Shown in pieces: positions 26,701-36,023 of a DNA stretch of 64,000 bases. The DNA lies in the NCBI GenBank assembly GCA_023667095.1, contig JAMPAT010000001.1:188803-252802 (forward strand), in the 5' to 3' direction. Position 1 is the first letter of the stretch; the number at the start of each line of letters is the position of its first letter. A program made the position numbers and the translations under genes. The notes beneath the pieces are model-generated. The model did not search any database, was not told the origin of the DNA, and saw only the letters and a program-made list of their open reading frames with translations. The stretch comes from Bacteroidales bacterium (GTDB lineage Bacteria; Bacteroidota; Bacteroidia; Bacteroidales; UBA932).

Positions 26701-27504
26701 CCTGTGGCCTATCTGCCAGTGTTCCCAGGCACGAACTGTGACTACGACACGGCAAAGGCTTTCCGCAAGGCAGGTGCAGAGGTGAGGATGACAACATTCT
26801 GCAACCTTACAGCCGATGATATCCTACGCTCCATAAAGGAGATGAAAAAGAATATCTCGGAATGCCATATCCTTGCGCTGTGTGGAGGATTCTCTGCTGG
26901 AGACGAGCCTGACGGAAGCGGTAAATTTATTGTCAATGTGCTCAATAACAAGGAGATTGCGGAAGAAGTGCATAAACTTCTTGACCGTGGCGGACTTGTT
27001 CTTGGAATCTGCAACGGCTTCCAGGCCCTTGTGAAATCCGGACTCCTGCCATACGGACGTCTCGGGCAGGTGACAAAGGATTCCCCTACACTGTTCCGCA
27101 ATGACATCAACCGCCATATCTCACAGATGGTTACAACACGTGTGGCAAGCACGAACTCGCCTTGGCTTGCAGGTATGTCAATAGGTGACCTTCATACCAT
27201 AGCTGTCAGCCATGGAGAGGGCAAGTTCGTTGTAAATGAGAAACTTGCAAAGGAACTTTTCGCCAATGGGCAGGTTGCGTTCCAGTATGCAGACCCTATT
27301 GAGGAAGAGGCTACAATGGAGTCCCCGTACAACCCTAACGGCTCATATTATGCCATAGAGGGCATCATAAGCCGTGACGGAAAGATCCTCGGAAAGATGG
27401 GCCATACCGAAAGGTTCGAGGAAAACCTTTTCAAGAATATCGTGGACGATGGACTGGCGCAGCCGCTCTTTGACAATGCTGTAAGATATTTCAGGGGAAA
27501 ATAG
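23740..27504 (+). CDS. purL: Phosphoribosylformylglycinamidine synthase, long form
   Basis: 1254 aa, the long PurL that fuses the PurS-like, synthetase and glutaminase parts. It makes FGAM from FGAR, glutamine and ATP. The N-terminal PurS-like domain is at about residues 1-150 and the linker/AIRS domains follow (THNHPTEIEPFGGAATCLGG, DFGAGGVSVAIGELADGLDI, GLPSIGGKDSMSGTFEDINV). The C-terminal class I glutamine amidotransferase (about 990-1254) has LCGGFSAGDEPDGSGKF, the nucleophile C1091 in LGICNGFQALVKSG, and a C-terminal His/Glu pair in DLHTIAVSHGEGKFVV. It starts 13 nt after purE and supplies its own ammonia, so separate purQ/purS are not expected. Confidence 0.97.
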   Translation: MENYRIFVEKYPEFQVEAGSLRTELNENLQLSLESLRLLNVYDLFGFTPELLEKSRYSVFGETVTDMVTDECDLDGKKYIAVEYLPGQFDQRAASAVDCVRLIDPEADVRIKSSRLLVLDGNVSDDDIARIKHYVINAVESREKDLAKLSDTEHAAVKPVPVLEGLTALKDEELAPYCRNMGLAMNADDLREVVNYFSREGRDPSETELRILDTYWSDHCRHTTFTTVLQDVEVEDSFIKNDIDDTYSLYLKIRRELGREAKDICLMDLATVGARYLKSKGLLDDMEVSEENNACSIYVDVDVTDNGEDTRTERWLLQFKNETHNHPTEIEPFGGAATCLGGAIRDPLSGRSYVYQAMRLTGAGDLWREVKDTRPGKLPQKVISRKAAYGYSSYGNQIGLATTNVHEMLHPGYEAKRLEIGAVVGAVKAENVRRESPAAGDVILLLGGRTGRDGIGGATGSSKEHTEASLETCGSEVQKGNAPEERKLQRLFRRPEVTRLIKKSNDFGAGGVSVAIGELADGLDIYLDRVPVKYSGLNSTELAISESQERMAVVIEAKDREEFEKYCASENVEVTYVADVTDTARLRMYSGDKMIVDLSREFIDSAGAKHFAAATVSPVGQKDPFCWTGDADETEDAIIARELSDRRQSLQKGLIEMFDSTIGRSTVLMPFGGALQTTPVQVSVQKLPVDGYTDTASVMAWGCDPYLSSWSPYHGAAYAVVDACAKVVAAGGDFSKMRFSYQEYFQRMSADRHTWGLPLSALLGALKMQLALGLPSIGGKDSMSGTFEDINVPPTLAAFGITTVDANDVISPEFKWEGNRLYLIRHTPLDNMMPDTDQLKRNWEYIHGRIVDGTIVSAYAVGLDSVAGSLAKMSFGNAFGIDVKADKGTLFGKYYGSIVVESQEALDFENAVLLGEVTEGEDGMLHINGKSIDIFEMMELSDMDFNEIYPSVCEPQHRKLVPSGLENIKPLQVKKAELKYKGEPVETPVAYLPVFPGTNCDYDTAKAFRKAGAEVRMTTFCNLTADDILRSIKEMKKNISECHILALCGGFSAGDEPDGSGKFIVNVLNNKEIAEEVHKLLDRGGLVLGICNGFQALVKSGLLPYGRLGQVTKDSPTLFRNDINRHISQMVTTRVASTNSPWLAGMSIGDLHTIAVSHGEGKFVVNEKLAKELFANGQVAFQYADPIEEEATMESPYNPNGSYYAIEGIISRDGKILGKMGHTERFEENLFKNIVDDGLAQPLFDNAVRYFRGK

Positions 27505-27512
27505 ACCGTGCT

Positions 27513-28235
27513 ATGGAAAAGAAAGGAATAATATATAACGGTGAATCTGTAAAGATCTATGCTACAGAGGACCCTGCTCTGGTCATTCAGCAGTTCACAG
27601 ACAAGATAACGGCCTTCAACAAGATCAAGAAGGCCGCGATAAGGGAAAAGGGAAAAGTCAGCTGCGGCATTGCTTCGCTTGTTTTCCGTCATCTGGCTGA
27701 AGCAGGCATCAAGTCCCATTTCGAGAGGCAGATTTCTGATGATGAGATACTTTGCCGCAGGACAGAGAGCATACCGGTTGAGGTCATTGTCAGAAATGTC
27801 ATTGCAGGTTCAATGGCGCACCGGCTCGGGCTTGAAGAAGGCATCAGGCCGGCCAACACCATATATGACATCTGCTACAAGAACGACAATCTCAGTGACC
27901 CTCTTATCAATGACCATCATGCAGTGGCACTCGGGCTTGCCACATACGATGACCTGAAAGTGATGTATGCTCTCACTGAGAAGATAAACACCGTCCTCTG
28001 TGAACTGTTCAGAAAGGCAGGCATCGAGCTGGTGGACTTCAAGATAGAGTTCGGCAGGCTTCCGGACGGCGAGATAATCCTTTCGGATGAGATTACTCCT
28101 GACAGTGCACGCTTCTGGGACCTGGAGACCGGTGAGCGTCTTGACAAGGACCGCTTCCGCCGTGACCTTGGCCGCGTGGGAGATGCATACCGGACAGTTT
28201 ACGAAAGGCTCGTAGACAGTACGGCAGGCCACTGA
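27513..28235 (+). CDS. purC: Phosphoribosylaminoimidazole-succinocarboxamide synthase
   Basis: 240 aa, normal for bacterial PurC. Joins CAIR and aspartate to SAICAR with ATP. Motifs: EKKGIIYNGESVKIYATEDP (nucleotide-binding start), FTDKITAFNKIKKAAIREKG, PVEVIVRNVIAGSMAHRLGL, LVDFKIEFGRLPDGEIILSD and EITPDSARFWD. It starts 8 nt after purL and is clearly in the same operon. An 80-nt gap with a small CTGTT...AACAG hairpin separates it from purF. Confidence 0.97.
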   Translation: MEKKGIIYNGESVKIYATEDPALVIQQFTDKITAFNKIKKAAIREKGKVSCGIASLVFRHLAEAGIKSHFERQISDDEILCRRTESIPVEVIVRNVIAGSMAHRLGLEEGIRPANTIYDICYKNDNLSDPLINDHHAVALGLATYDDLKVMYALTEKINTVLCELFRKAGIELVDFKIEFGRLPDGEIILSDEITPDSARFWDLETGERLDKDRFRRDLGRVGDAYRTVYERLVDSTAGH

Positions 28236-28315
28236 CCCACTGGCATGGGACTGAGGAAAATCAGAAAATCTGTTTAGCAGAACAGCTATCGGGTCTATAA
28301 ACCAAAATATAGAAA

Positions 28316-29713
28316 ATGGAAAAAATTTCAGATAGAGATATTCATGAGGAGTGCGGGGTGTTCGGTGTCTATGGAGTGCAGGAAGCAGCCAATCTTGCCT
28401 ACTATGGACTTCATGCCCTTCAGCATAGGGGACAGGAAGCCTGTGGCATAGTGTCGGTTGACGATAATGGAGAACTTAAGCGAATCAAAGGGGAGGGACT
28501 TGTGACAGAGGTCTTCAATGAGGACAATGTTGCTTCCCTTAAAGGAAGCATGGCTATAGGCCATGTGCGCTATTCTACAGCCGGCGGCGGTGGAATCGAC
28601 AATGTACAGCCTTTTGTATTCCATCACAATACAGGTGATTTTGCGACTGCCCATAACGGTAACCTGGTCAATTCCATGCAGCTGAGGAAATATCTTGAGG
28701 ACAAGGGAAGCCTTTTCCAGTCTTCTTCAGACAGCGAGGTGCTTGCACATCTGATAAAGAAAGAGGCTGCTGACCGCAACAGGCCGAGGATATTTGCGAT
28801 AATCGATGCCTTGAATATGATAGAGGGGGCGTTTGCATTCCTTATCATGACCAGGCACCGTATCTATGCATGCCGTGACAAATACGGTCTCCGGCCTTTG
28901 GCCCTTGGAAAGTTGGGTGGAGGATATGTGGTTGCGAGCGAGACCTGTGCATTCGACACTATCGGGGCAGAGTACATCCGTGATGTGGAGCCAGGTGAGA
29001 TAATAACGATAGACCACCATGGGGTGCGCTCCCGTAAATATTCTGAATATCAGCGTCATGCGATGTGCGCTATGGAGTATATCTATTTCGCCCGTCCGGA
29101 CAGTGACATAGAGGGATGCAATGTGCACAATTTCCGCAAGGAGTCCGGAAAGCTCCTTTTCAAGGAGTCTCCTGTCGATGCGGATATCGTGGTCGGCGTT
29201 CCGGATTCAAGCCTCAGTGCAGCAGCAGGATATGCAGAGGCAAGCGGACTCCCGTATGAAATGGGGCTTATCAAGAACAAGTACATAGGCCGTACATTCA
29301 TACAGCCGACCCAGGAGCTGCGCGAGAAAGGGGTGCGCATGAAACTCTCTGCTGTCAAGACTGTTGTCAAGGATAAGAGGGTGATACTTGTCGATGACTC
29401 GATAGTGCGCGGTACGACTTCATTGCGTATAGTGAAGATGCTCCGTGAAGCCGGTGCCAGGGAAGTGCATGTACGTATCGCCTCCGCTCCGTTGAAGACA
29501 CCGTGCTACTATGGCGTGGACATCACCAGCGAGAGCGAGCTGATAAGTGCAAGGCTCAATGTGGAGCAGGTCTGCAAGGCCATAGGGGCCGATTCACTGG
29601 CTTTCCTTTCAGAAGAGGGGCTGATGAAGGCAGGCAACCGTACAGACCTCTGCCTGGCATGCTTCAATGCAAAATACCCGACAGAGCTGTACCGCAGCCT
29701 TGGCGAGGAATAA
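28316..29713 (+). CDS. purF: Amidophosphoribosyltransferase
   Basis: 465 aa. First committed step of purine synthesis: PRPP plus glutamine to phosphoribosylamine. The N-terminal Ntn-type glutaminase begins with a 12-residue propeptide ending just before C13 (HEECGVFGVYG), so self-cleavage should expose the Cys nucleophile. The PRPP loop is VILVDDSIVRGTTSLRIVKM. A C-terminal CLACF pair and further Cys residues (YQRHAMCAMEYIYFARPDSD) fit the iron-sulfur-containing Bacillus-type enzyme. Lies 80 nt after purC; a local promoter was not seen. Confidence 0.97.
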   Translation: MEKISDRDIHEECGVFGVYGVQEAANLAYYGLHALQHRGQEACGIVSVDDNGELKRIKGEGLVTEVFNEDNVASLKGSMAIGHVRYSTAGGGGIDNVQPFVFHHNTGDFATAHNGNLVNSMQLRKYLEDKGSLFQSSSDSEVLAHLIKKEAADRNRPRIFAIIDALNMIEGAFAFLIMTRHRIYACRDKYGLRPLALGKLGGGYVVASETCAFDTIGAEYIRDVEPGEIITIDHHGVRSRKYSEYQRHAMCAMEYIYFARPDSDIEGCNVHNFRKESGKLLFKESPVDADIVVGVPDSSLSAAAGYAEASGLPYEMGLIKNKYIGRTFIQPTQELREKGVRMKLSAVKTVVKDKRVILVDDSIVRGTTSLRIVKMLREAGAREVHVRIASAPLKTPCYYGVDITSESELISARLNVEQVCKAIGADSLAFLSEEGLMKAGNRTDLCLACFNAKYPTELYRSLGEE

Positions 29714-29734
29714 ACAATTAAATCTTTATATAGT

Positions 29735-30763
29735 ATGGCAGTAAGTTATGAAAAGGCAGGTGTGAACCTTGAGGCAGGATATGAAGTAGTCCGCAGGATC
29801 AAGGCACATGTTGCCTCCACCTCACGCCTTGGCGTGATGGGAAATATCGGCGCATTCGGAGGAATGTTCGACCTTTCGGCCCTGAATATCAAGGAGCCTG
29901 TACTCGTCAGCGGAACCGACGGTGTCGGAACCAAGCTAAAGCTTGCATTCGAGATGGACAAGCACGACACAATCGGTATTGATGCCGTTGCAATGTGCGT
30001 CAACGATGTCCTTGCACAGGGTGCTGAACCTCTTTTCTTTCTTGACTATGTTGCGGTCGGCCATAATGAGCCTGCGAAGATTGAGGCTATCGTAGCAGGT
30101 GTGGCCGAGGGATGCCGCCAGGCCGGATGTGCCCTTGTCGGCGGTGAGACAGCGGAGATGCCCGGAATGTATTCTGACGGTGAATACGACATTGCAGGAT
30201 ATACTACAGGAGTTGTGGAAAAGTCAAGGCTGATTGACGGAAGCAAGGTAAAGGCCGGTGATGTCCTTGTCGGAATCGCCTCTACAGGAGTGCATTCCAA
30301 CGGATTCAGCCTTGTCAGGAAAGTCTTCTCCGACAATGGGCTTGACCTCCACAAGGTCTATCCGGAACTTGATTCGGAGAAATGTCTCGGCGAGGTGGCG
30401 CTGACCCCTACACGTATATATGTAAAGCAGGTGCTTGATGTAATCCGCAACTGCGATGTCCATGGTGTCGCCCATATAACAGGTGGCGGATTTGACGAGA
30501 ACATTCCGCGCATCCTGCATGACGGGCAGGGTATCGAGATCAAGGAAGGAAGCTGGGAGATTCTCCCTATATTCCGTTTCCTCGAGAAATATGGAAGGAT
30601 TGCACACAGGGAGATGTTCAATATCTTCAACATGGGTATCGGAATGGTGCTCGCCCTCGATGCTTCCGAGGCGGACAAGGCCATCGAGATTCTTGCATCC
30701 CATGGTGAGAAGGCATCTGTTATCGGCCGCATCACCGACATCCCTGGAGTACAGATAATCTGA
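29735..30763 (+). CDS. purM: Phosphoribosylformylglycinamidine cyclo-ligase
   Basis: 342 aa, typical of PurM (AIR synthetase), which closes FGAM to AIR using ATP. Family motifs: [100 protein letters not shown] and [18 protein letters not shown]. Starts 21 nt after purF. It works directly downstream of PurL in the pathway. Confidence 0.97.
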   Translation: MAVSYEKAGVNLEAGYEVVRRIKAHVASTSRLGVMGNIGAFGGMFDLSALNIKEPVLVSGTDGVGTKLKLAFEMDKHDTIGIDAVAMCVNDVLAQGAEPLFFLDYVAVGHNEPAKIEAIVAGVAEGCRQAGCALVGGETAEMPGMYSDGEYDIAGYTTGVVEKSRLIDGSKVKAGDVLVGIASTGVHSNGFSLVRKVFSDNGLDLHKVYPELDSEKCLGEVALTPTRIYVKQVLDVIRNCDVHGVAHITGGGFDENIPRILHDGQGIEIKEGSWEILPIFRFLEKYGRIAHREMFNIFNMGIGMVLALDASEADKAIEILASHGEKASVIGRITDIPGVQII

Positions 30764-30828
30764 TTTACCAACAATAAATTTACAATTGACAAGGCAACGT
30801 CAGCTGCCCGAAGGATTACGGAGTAATT

Positions 30829-32379
30829 ATGAGAGCGTTATTTTCAGTAAGCGATAAGACAGGCGTGGTAGAATTCGCCAGTCAGCTTGTAGCCCTCGGA
30901 TGGGAAATCATAGCCACCGGCGGCACAATGAAGCTCCTGCAGGAAGCAGGGCTCAAACCGATCAACATCAGCGAAATCACAGGCTTCCCTGAAATCTGTG
31001 ACGGACGTGTGAAGACCCTGCATCCGAAGGTGCACGGAGGGCTTCTTGGACGCCGCGACCTTGAAAGCCACATTGCGCAGCTCAGGGAAAACGGCATTGA
31101 ATTCATAGATATGGTCTGTGTAAACCTCTATCCTTTCCGCCAGACCATTGCAAAGCCGGATGTGACAATGGAGGATGCAATCGAGAACATTGACATCGGA
31201 GGCCCTTCAATGCTCCGGAGCGCAGCCAAGAACTGGAGTTCAGTCACAGTGGTCTGCAGCCCGGACAACTACGGACGTATCATAGATGAAATCAGGCAGT
31301 ACGGTGACACTACAAAGGAAACGCGCCTCCAGCTTTCAGCAGAGGCATATACCCACACGGCTGAATATGACATGATGATTGCCGCATATATGCGTAAGGC
31401 TGCAGGCCTTAACGAGAAGCTTTTCCTTGAATACGACCTCAAGCAGGGACTGCGCTATGGTGAAAACCCTCACCAGGGAGCCAAGTTCTATGCTTCTGCA
31501 GAGAAAGTCCCGTTCTCGCTCGCCACTGCCGGGCAGCTCAATGGTAAGGAACTGTCATACAACAATATCCAGGATGCCAATGCTGCCCTTAACATCGTCC
31601 GTGAATTTGACGAACCGTTCTGTGTAGGCCTTAAGCACATGAATCCGTGCGGGGCAGCAACAGGTACAGATGTAGTCGATGCATGGAAAAAGACATATGA
31701 AGCAGACAAGGTCAGCATCTTCGGCGGCATCGTTGCGGTCAACCGCGAAATCAACAAGGAGGTGGCTGAACTCATGAAGCCTGTCTTCCTTGAGATAATA
31801 ATGGCCCCTTCTTTCACTGACGAGGCCCTCGAAGTGTTGTGTACCAAGAAGAACCTTCGCCTGCTCAAAGTTGACATGACAAGGACAGACAAGCCTCAGA
31901 TGCAGTATGTAAGCGTCAACGGCGGACTTCTTGTACAGAACCAGGATATCAATACAGTTGAGGTAAAGCCTGAAATGTGTGTAACTGAAACAAAGCCTTG
32001 CGAAAACTGTATGTCAGACCTCAATTTCGCATGGAAGATTGTAAAGCATATCAAGTCAAATGCAATAGTAGTTGTAAAGGACGGTGTGACCATGGGAGTG
32101 GGAGCAGGACAGATGAACCGTATCGGTTCCGCTGAAATCGCTCTCAAGCAGGCAGAGGCAACCTGCCGCGAGCGTGGTGTGGATGTCAGGGAAATAGGCC
32201 TTGTGATGGGTTCAGATGCTTTCTTCCCTTTTGATGACTGCGTGACACTTGCAGATTCATATGGAGTGAAGGCAATCGCGCAGCCAGGTGGAAGCGTGCG
32301 TGACGAAGACTCCATAAGGAAGGCTGACGAATGCGGCATTGTGATGCTCTTCACCGGAGAACGGCATTTCAAGCACTGA
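30829..32379 (+). CDS. purH: Bifunctional AICAR transformylase / IMP cyclohydrolase
   Basis: 516 aa. The N-terminal MGS-like domain (IMP cyclohydrolase, about 1-195) shows [40 protein letters not shown] and [17 protein letters not shown]. The C-terminal AICAR transformylase shows [39 protein letters not shown] and [15 protein letters not shown]. It performs the last two steps to IMP and needs 10-formyl-THF, made by FolD (55158-56024). Starts 65 nt after purM. Confidence 0.97.
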   Translation: MRALFSVSDKTGVVEFASQLVALGWEIIATGGTMKLLQEAGLKPINISEITGFPEICDGRVKTLHPKVHGGLLGRRDLESHIAQLRENGIEFIDMVCVNLYPFRQTIAKPDVTMEDAIENIDIGGPSMLRSAAKNWSSVTVVCSPDNYGRIIDEIRQYGDTTKETRLQLSAEAYTHTAEYDMMIAAYMRKAAGLNEKLFLEYDLKQGLRYGENPHQGAKFYASAEKVPFSLATAGQLNGKELSYNNIQDANAALNIVREFDEPFCVGLKHMNPCGAATGTDVVDAWKKTYEADKVSIFGGIVAVNREINKEVAELMKPVFLEIIMAPSFTDEALEVLCTKKNLRLLKVDMTRTDKPQMQYVSVNGGLLVQNQDINTVEVKPEMCVTETKPCENCMSDLNFAWKIVKHIKSNAIVVVKDGVTMGVGAGQMNRIGSAEIALKQAEATCRERGVDVREIGLVMGSDAFFPFDDCVTLADSYGVKAIAQPGGSVRDEDSIRKADECGIVMLFTGERHFKH

Positions 32380-32735
32380 TATATTCATGTCCAGCCCGTT
32401 GACCCCGATCCCGTCCTGGTGATTGCCGGCAATGGAAAGATGATGCCGTCTTCTGGGCGGGTAAAAGACATATAGGGTTCCCGATGTGCGGTTTTTTGCA
32501 TAGTGGGGACCTTGTTTTTTGTAACCGCCTAATAAATAGGTGTTTGTATATATGGTGGCTCCAAATGCAACCTTTTGTATGGCATTTGGAGCCACAGGAA
32601 ACTGTGGCATTCTTTTCCTGAAAAAATCCGATGCTATTTCGAGAATTATGACTAACTTGCGAAGTTTTTGGCCGGAACTTGATGCTTTGGATGCATCTCT
32701 CCGGAATTATGGAGAAACAGATAAAACAAAATAAT
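32380..32735. other. 356-nt gap between purH and ssb with a perfect 14-bp hairpin
   Basis: No credible gene on either strand. Its main structure is a perfect 14-bp inverted repeat (32555-32568 with 32582-32595, 13-nt loop). No T-tract follows, so it is not a standard terminator. A weaker GCGGTT...AACCGC pairing (about 32495-32528) precedes it. No promoter matching TTTG-N19-TAnnTTTG was found for ssb, although TAACTTG near 32650 is a near miss. Confidence 0.6.
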
Positions 32736-33314
32736 ATGTCATTAAATAAAGTAATGCTGATCGGTAACGTTGGACAGGACCCGGAAGTACGTTATCTTGA
32801 TGGAAATGCTTCGAATGCCAAAGTGGCCTCTTTCAGGCTGGCCACAACGGAAAGGTACAGGGACCGCAACGGTGAGATGAAGGAGAACACAGAATGGCAC
32901 AGCGTTGTTGCCTGGAGGAATCTCGCAGACATCATAGAGAAATATGTGAAGAAAGGCACTCAGCTTTATGTAGAGGGACGTATCCGTACAAGGAGCTGGG
33001 ATGACCAGGGCGGCAACAAGAGATATACGACTGAAATACTTGCAGACAACCTCCAGCTTCTCGGAAGAAAATCAGATAACCCTGGAGCCCAAGGCCAGCC
33101 ATATCAGGGTGGAAACCAGTATGGGCAGCAGCCACAGGGCTATGCGCCTCAGCCTGCATACGGCCAGCAGCAGTATGCCGCTCCGCAGGGTGCACCTCAG
33201 ACCTATGGCGGACAGCCACAGTATGCACCTCAGCCTCAGCCGCCTCAGTATCAGACTCCTGCAGCTCCGCAGATGGACAATGCCTCAGAGCCGGAGGATG
33301 ATCTTCCATTCTAG
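32736..33314 (+). CDS. ssb: Single-stranded DNA-binding protein
   Basis: 192 aa from the ATG at 32736 (MSLNKVMLIGNVGQDPE); an upstream in-frame start would add an atypical leader. OB-fold at about residues 1-110 (ASFRLATTERYRDRNGEMKE, TEWHSVVAWRNLADI, GTQLYVEGRIRTRSWDDQGG). A Gln/Tyr/Pro/Gly-rich disordered linker (about 115-178) follows. The acidic tip EPEDDLPF recruits partner proteins. Needed in replication, repair and recombination. It lies 36 nt before purA and may share its transcript. Confidence 0.97.
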   Translation: MSLNKVMLIGNVGQDPEVRYLDGNASNAKVASFRLATTERYRDRNGEMKENTEWHSVVAWRNLADIIEKYVKKGTQLYVEGRIRTRSWDDQGGNKRYTTEILADNLQLLGRKSDNPGAQGQPYQGGNQYGQQPQGYAPQPAYGQQQYAAPQGAPQTYGGQPQYAPQPQPPQYQTPAAPQMDNASEPEDDLPF

Positions 33315-33350
33315 AAATTAATTACATAAAAGACACAAAAACAGACATAT

Positions 33351-34610
33351 ATGAAACTTGATGTAGTTCTTGGCCTCCAGTGGGGCGATGAAGGAAAAGG
33401 AAAAATAGTTGACGTACTTGCAGGAAATTATCCTATAGTGGCACGTTTCCAGGGCGGTCCCAATGCCGGGCATTCGCTTCATTTTGAAGGACAGAGCTTT
33501 GTGCTCCGTTCTGTCCCCTCTGGAATATTCCGCAAGGATGCAGTCAATATTGTCGGAAACGGTGTTGTCCTTGACCCTATCACATTCAAGGGAGAGTGCG
33601 AGAATATAGCGAAGACGGGAGTGCCGGTAAAGGAAAGGATTGTGATAGCGAAGAAGGCGCATCTTATCCTGCCGACTCACAGGCTTCTTGATGCAGCCAA
33701 CGAGGCTGCAATGGGCAAAGGCAAGATTGGTTCGACCCTGAAAGGCATAGGTCCGACATATACAGACAAGGTAAGCCGCAACGGCCTACGTGTCGGAGAT
33801 ATCCTCGCACCTGATTTCGAGGCACGTTACAGGAAGCTCAGGGACAGGCATGCTGCAATCCTCGGCCAGATGGGATATGAGTGCAATCCAGATGCAGAGG
33901 AAGCAGCATTCATGGAGGCAGTTGCATATATAAAGGAATTCCAGCTTGTAGATTGCGAATATTTTGTCAACAATGCACTCAAGACCCGGTCCATACTTGC
34001 AGAAGGTGCCCAGGGTTCCATGCTTGACATCGACTATGGCTCATATCCGTTTGTGACATCATCATCAACCGCATGTGCAGGTGCGTGTGTCGGCCTTGGA
34101 GTTGCCCCTTCACAGATTGGACATGTCTACGGAATATTCAAGGCATATTGTACACGTGTCGGAAGCGGTCCGTTCCCTACCGAGCTCTTCGACGGGACCG
34201 GGGATAAGCTTCGCAAGATCGGCAATGAGTTCGGTGCAGTTACAGGACGCCCGCGCCGTTGCGGCTGGCTAGACCTTGTCGCACTCCGCTATGCGGTGAT
34301 GATCAGCGGTGTAACTGACCTCATCATGATGAAATCAGACTGCCTTGACGCATTCGGGACAATCAAGGTCTGCACCTCATACAAGGTGGACGGCAAGGAA
34401 ACTGACCAGATGCCTTTCGATACATACGCAGAGATTGAGCCTGTCTACACTGAATTCAAGGGCTGGAACGCAGACCTTACAGGATGCAGGAACGAGGATG
34501 AACTGCCTGCTGAGTTCAAGGAATATATCAAGTTTATGGAGGACTATCTCGGAGTCCCTATCAGGATAATCTCAATCGGGCCTGACCGCGATGCAACTAT
34601 AATGAGATAG
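33351..34610 (+). CDS. purA: Adenylosuccinate synthetase
   Basis: 419 aa. Converts IMP and aspartate to adenylosuccinate with GTP, the first step from IMP to AMP. Motifs: VVLGLQWGDEGKGKIVDVLA (P-loop-like GDEGKGK and catalytic Asp), GGPNAGHSL with the catalytic His, GKGKIGSTLKGIGPTYTDKV, LAEGAQGSMLDIDYGSYPFV, TGRPRRCGWLDLVALRYAVM. Starts 36 nt after ssb and is followed 35 nt later by an MFS transporter gene. Confidence 0.97.
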   Translation: MKLDVVLGLQWGDEGKGKIVDVLAGNYPIVARFQGGPNAGHSLHFEGQSFVLRSVPSGIFRKDAVNIVGNGVVLDPITFKGECENIAKTGVPVKERIVIAKKAHLILPTHRLLDAANEAAMGKGKIGSTLKGIGPTYTDKVSRNGLRVGDILAPDFEARYRKLRDRHAAILGQMGYECNPDAEEAAFMEAVAYIKEFQLVDCEYFVNNALKTRSILAEGAQGSMLDIDYGSYPFVTSSSTACAGACVGLGVAPSQIGHVYGIFKAYCTRVGSGPFPTELFDGTGDKLRKIGNEFGAVTGRPRRCGWLDLVALRYAVMISGVTDLIMMKSDCLDAFGTIKVCTSYKVDGKETDQMPFDTYAEIEPVYTEFKGWNADLTGCRNEDELPAEFKEYIKFMEDYLGVPIRIISIGPDRDATIMR

Positions 34611-34645
34611 CATCAATGCAATATTAACAGCTTAACTATACAGAA

Positions 34646-36010
34646 ATGGCAAATCTACTAAGGGACAACAAAGGCACCAGATGGCTTATGCTGCTTTTCA
34701 TCAGTGTAATGATGTTTGCAGCATACGTGGCTTCGGACAACATATTTGCAGTCGAGACAACGCTGACAGGTGCGGACTACGGGATAACGGAAGGTGAATA
34801 TTCTTCATTGGCAGGAGCTTATTCTATCTTCAATGTATATCTTCTTATGCTGATTTTCGGCGGACTTATCCTTGACAAGATGGGCATACGCTTTACCGGA
34901 ATAATGTCATGCCTTCTCATGGTTGCAGGAATCGGGATGCTGACATGGTCGCTCTTTGACCTGCGTGCAATGGTCACTTCAGGAGCAGAGCTTCCTGTGG
35001 TGAATTTCCTCGGTTCAGGGATGAGGACGCCCGTGCTATGGGCAGTCATCGGGATCGGAATCTATGGCGTAGGTGCGGAAATAGCCGGGATAACGGCAAC
35101 CAAGGCTATAGCCAAATGGTTTGTGGGATACGAAATGGCACTTGCAATGGGGCTTCAGCTTGCCCTTGCACGCCTTGGGACTGGTATAGCATACGGCGCA
35201 ACCCCTCCTATCGTAAGTGCAGCCGGAGGAAATGTCGGCGTTGCAGTCCTCATCGGCCTTGTCCTTCTCGCGGCAGGACTCATGGTGTTCCTTGTATACT
35301 GCATATATGACAAGAAGCTTGACAGCCAGACAGCTGCTCTCGGGCTTGAGGAAGGCGGGGCTTCACCTGAGGATGAATTCCATTTCAAGGACATAATGGA
35401 GGTAGTGAAGAATCCTGCATTCTGGATGATAGCATTCCTCTGTCTCCTTTTCTATGCGGCAGTGAACCCGTTCCTCAAATATTCCACAGGAATGATGGTG
35501 TCAAAATTCGGCGTAAGCCAGGAACTTGCCGGGCTTTTCCCTCTTATACTGCCTTTTGGCTGCATTGTGCTCACCCCTCTTTTCGGAGGGATCTATGACA
35601 GGAAAGGACATGGTGCTGACCTGATGATTTTCGGGGCTGTACTCATTACTGCGGTGCATCTCATATTTGCAATCCCTTCAATGACCAACAAGATTGTTGC
35701 AATCATACTTATGGTCCTCCTTGGAGTAGGCTTTGCAATGCTGCCGTCTGCAATGTGGCCATCAATCGCCAAGATAATGCCGGCCAAGCTGCTCGGCACT
35801 ACGATGGCACTGACTTTCTATATCCAGAATATCGGCTTTATCTTCGTGCCTAAGGCAATCGGGGCAATCAAGTCTGCAACAGGCAACAACTACACATACG
35901 TGATGTTCTTCTTTGCGGGACTCGGTGTTGTCGCCCTTGTACTTGCCATAGGAGTGAAACTTCTGGATTCAAGGAAAGGATACGGACTTCAGGAACCAAA
36001 CATCAAATAG
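34646..36010 (+). CDS. Major facilitator superfamily transporter
   Basis: 454 aa with about 12 hydrophobic segments and a central cytoplasmic loop (LGLEEGGASPEDEFHFKDIM). MFS-like motif A variants are seen after TM2 (LILDKMGIRFTG) and after TM8 (LTPLFGGIYDRKGHGADLMI). The substrate cannot be named from sequence. It lies 35 nt after purA and 13 nt before dxs, so it is probably co-transcribed with both. A link to purines or to isoprenoid precursors is only positional. Confidence 0.88.
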   Translation: MANLLRDNKGTRWLMLLFISVMMFAAYVASDNIFAVETTLTGADYGITEGEYSSLAGAYSIFNVYLLMLIFGGLILDKMGIRFTGIMSCLLMVAGIGMLTWSLFDLRAMVTSGAELPVVNFLGSGMRTPVLWAVIGIGIYGVGAEIAGITATKAIAKWFVGYEMALAMGLQLALARLGTGIAYGATPPIVSAAGGNVGVAVLIGLVLLAAGLMVFLVYCIYDKKLDSQTAALGLEEGGASPEDEFHFKDIMEVVKNPAFWMIAFLCLLFYAAVNPFLKYSTGMMVSKFGVSQELAGLFPLILPFGCIVLTPLFGGIYDRKGHGADLMIFGAVLITAVHLIFAIPSMTNKIVAIILMVLLGVGFAMLPSAMWPSIAKIMPAKLLGTTMALTFYIQNIGFIFVPKAIGAIKSATGNNYTYVMFFFAGLGVVALVLAIGVKLLDSRKGYGLQEPNIK

Positions 36011-36023
36011 AAAAAGCTCCGGT

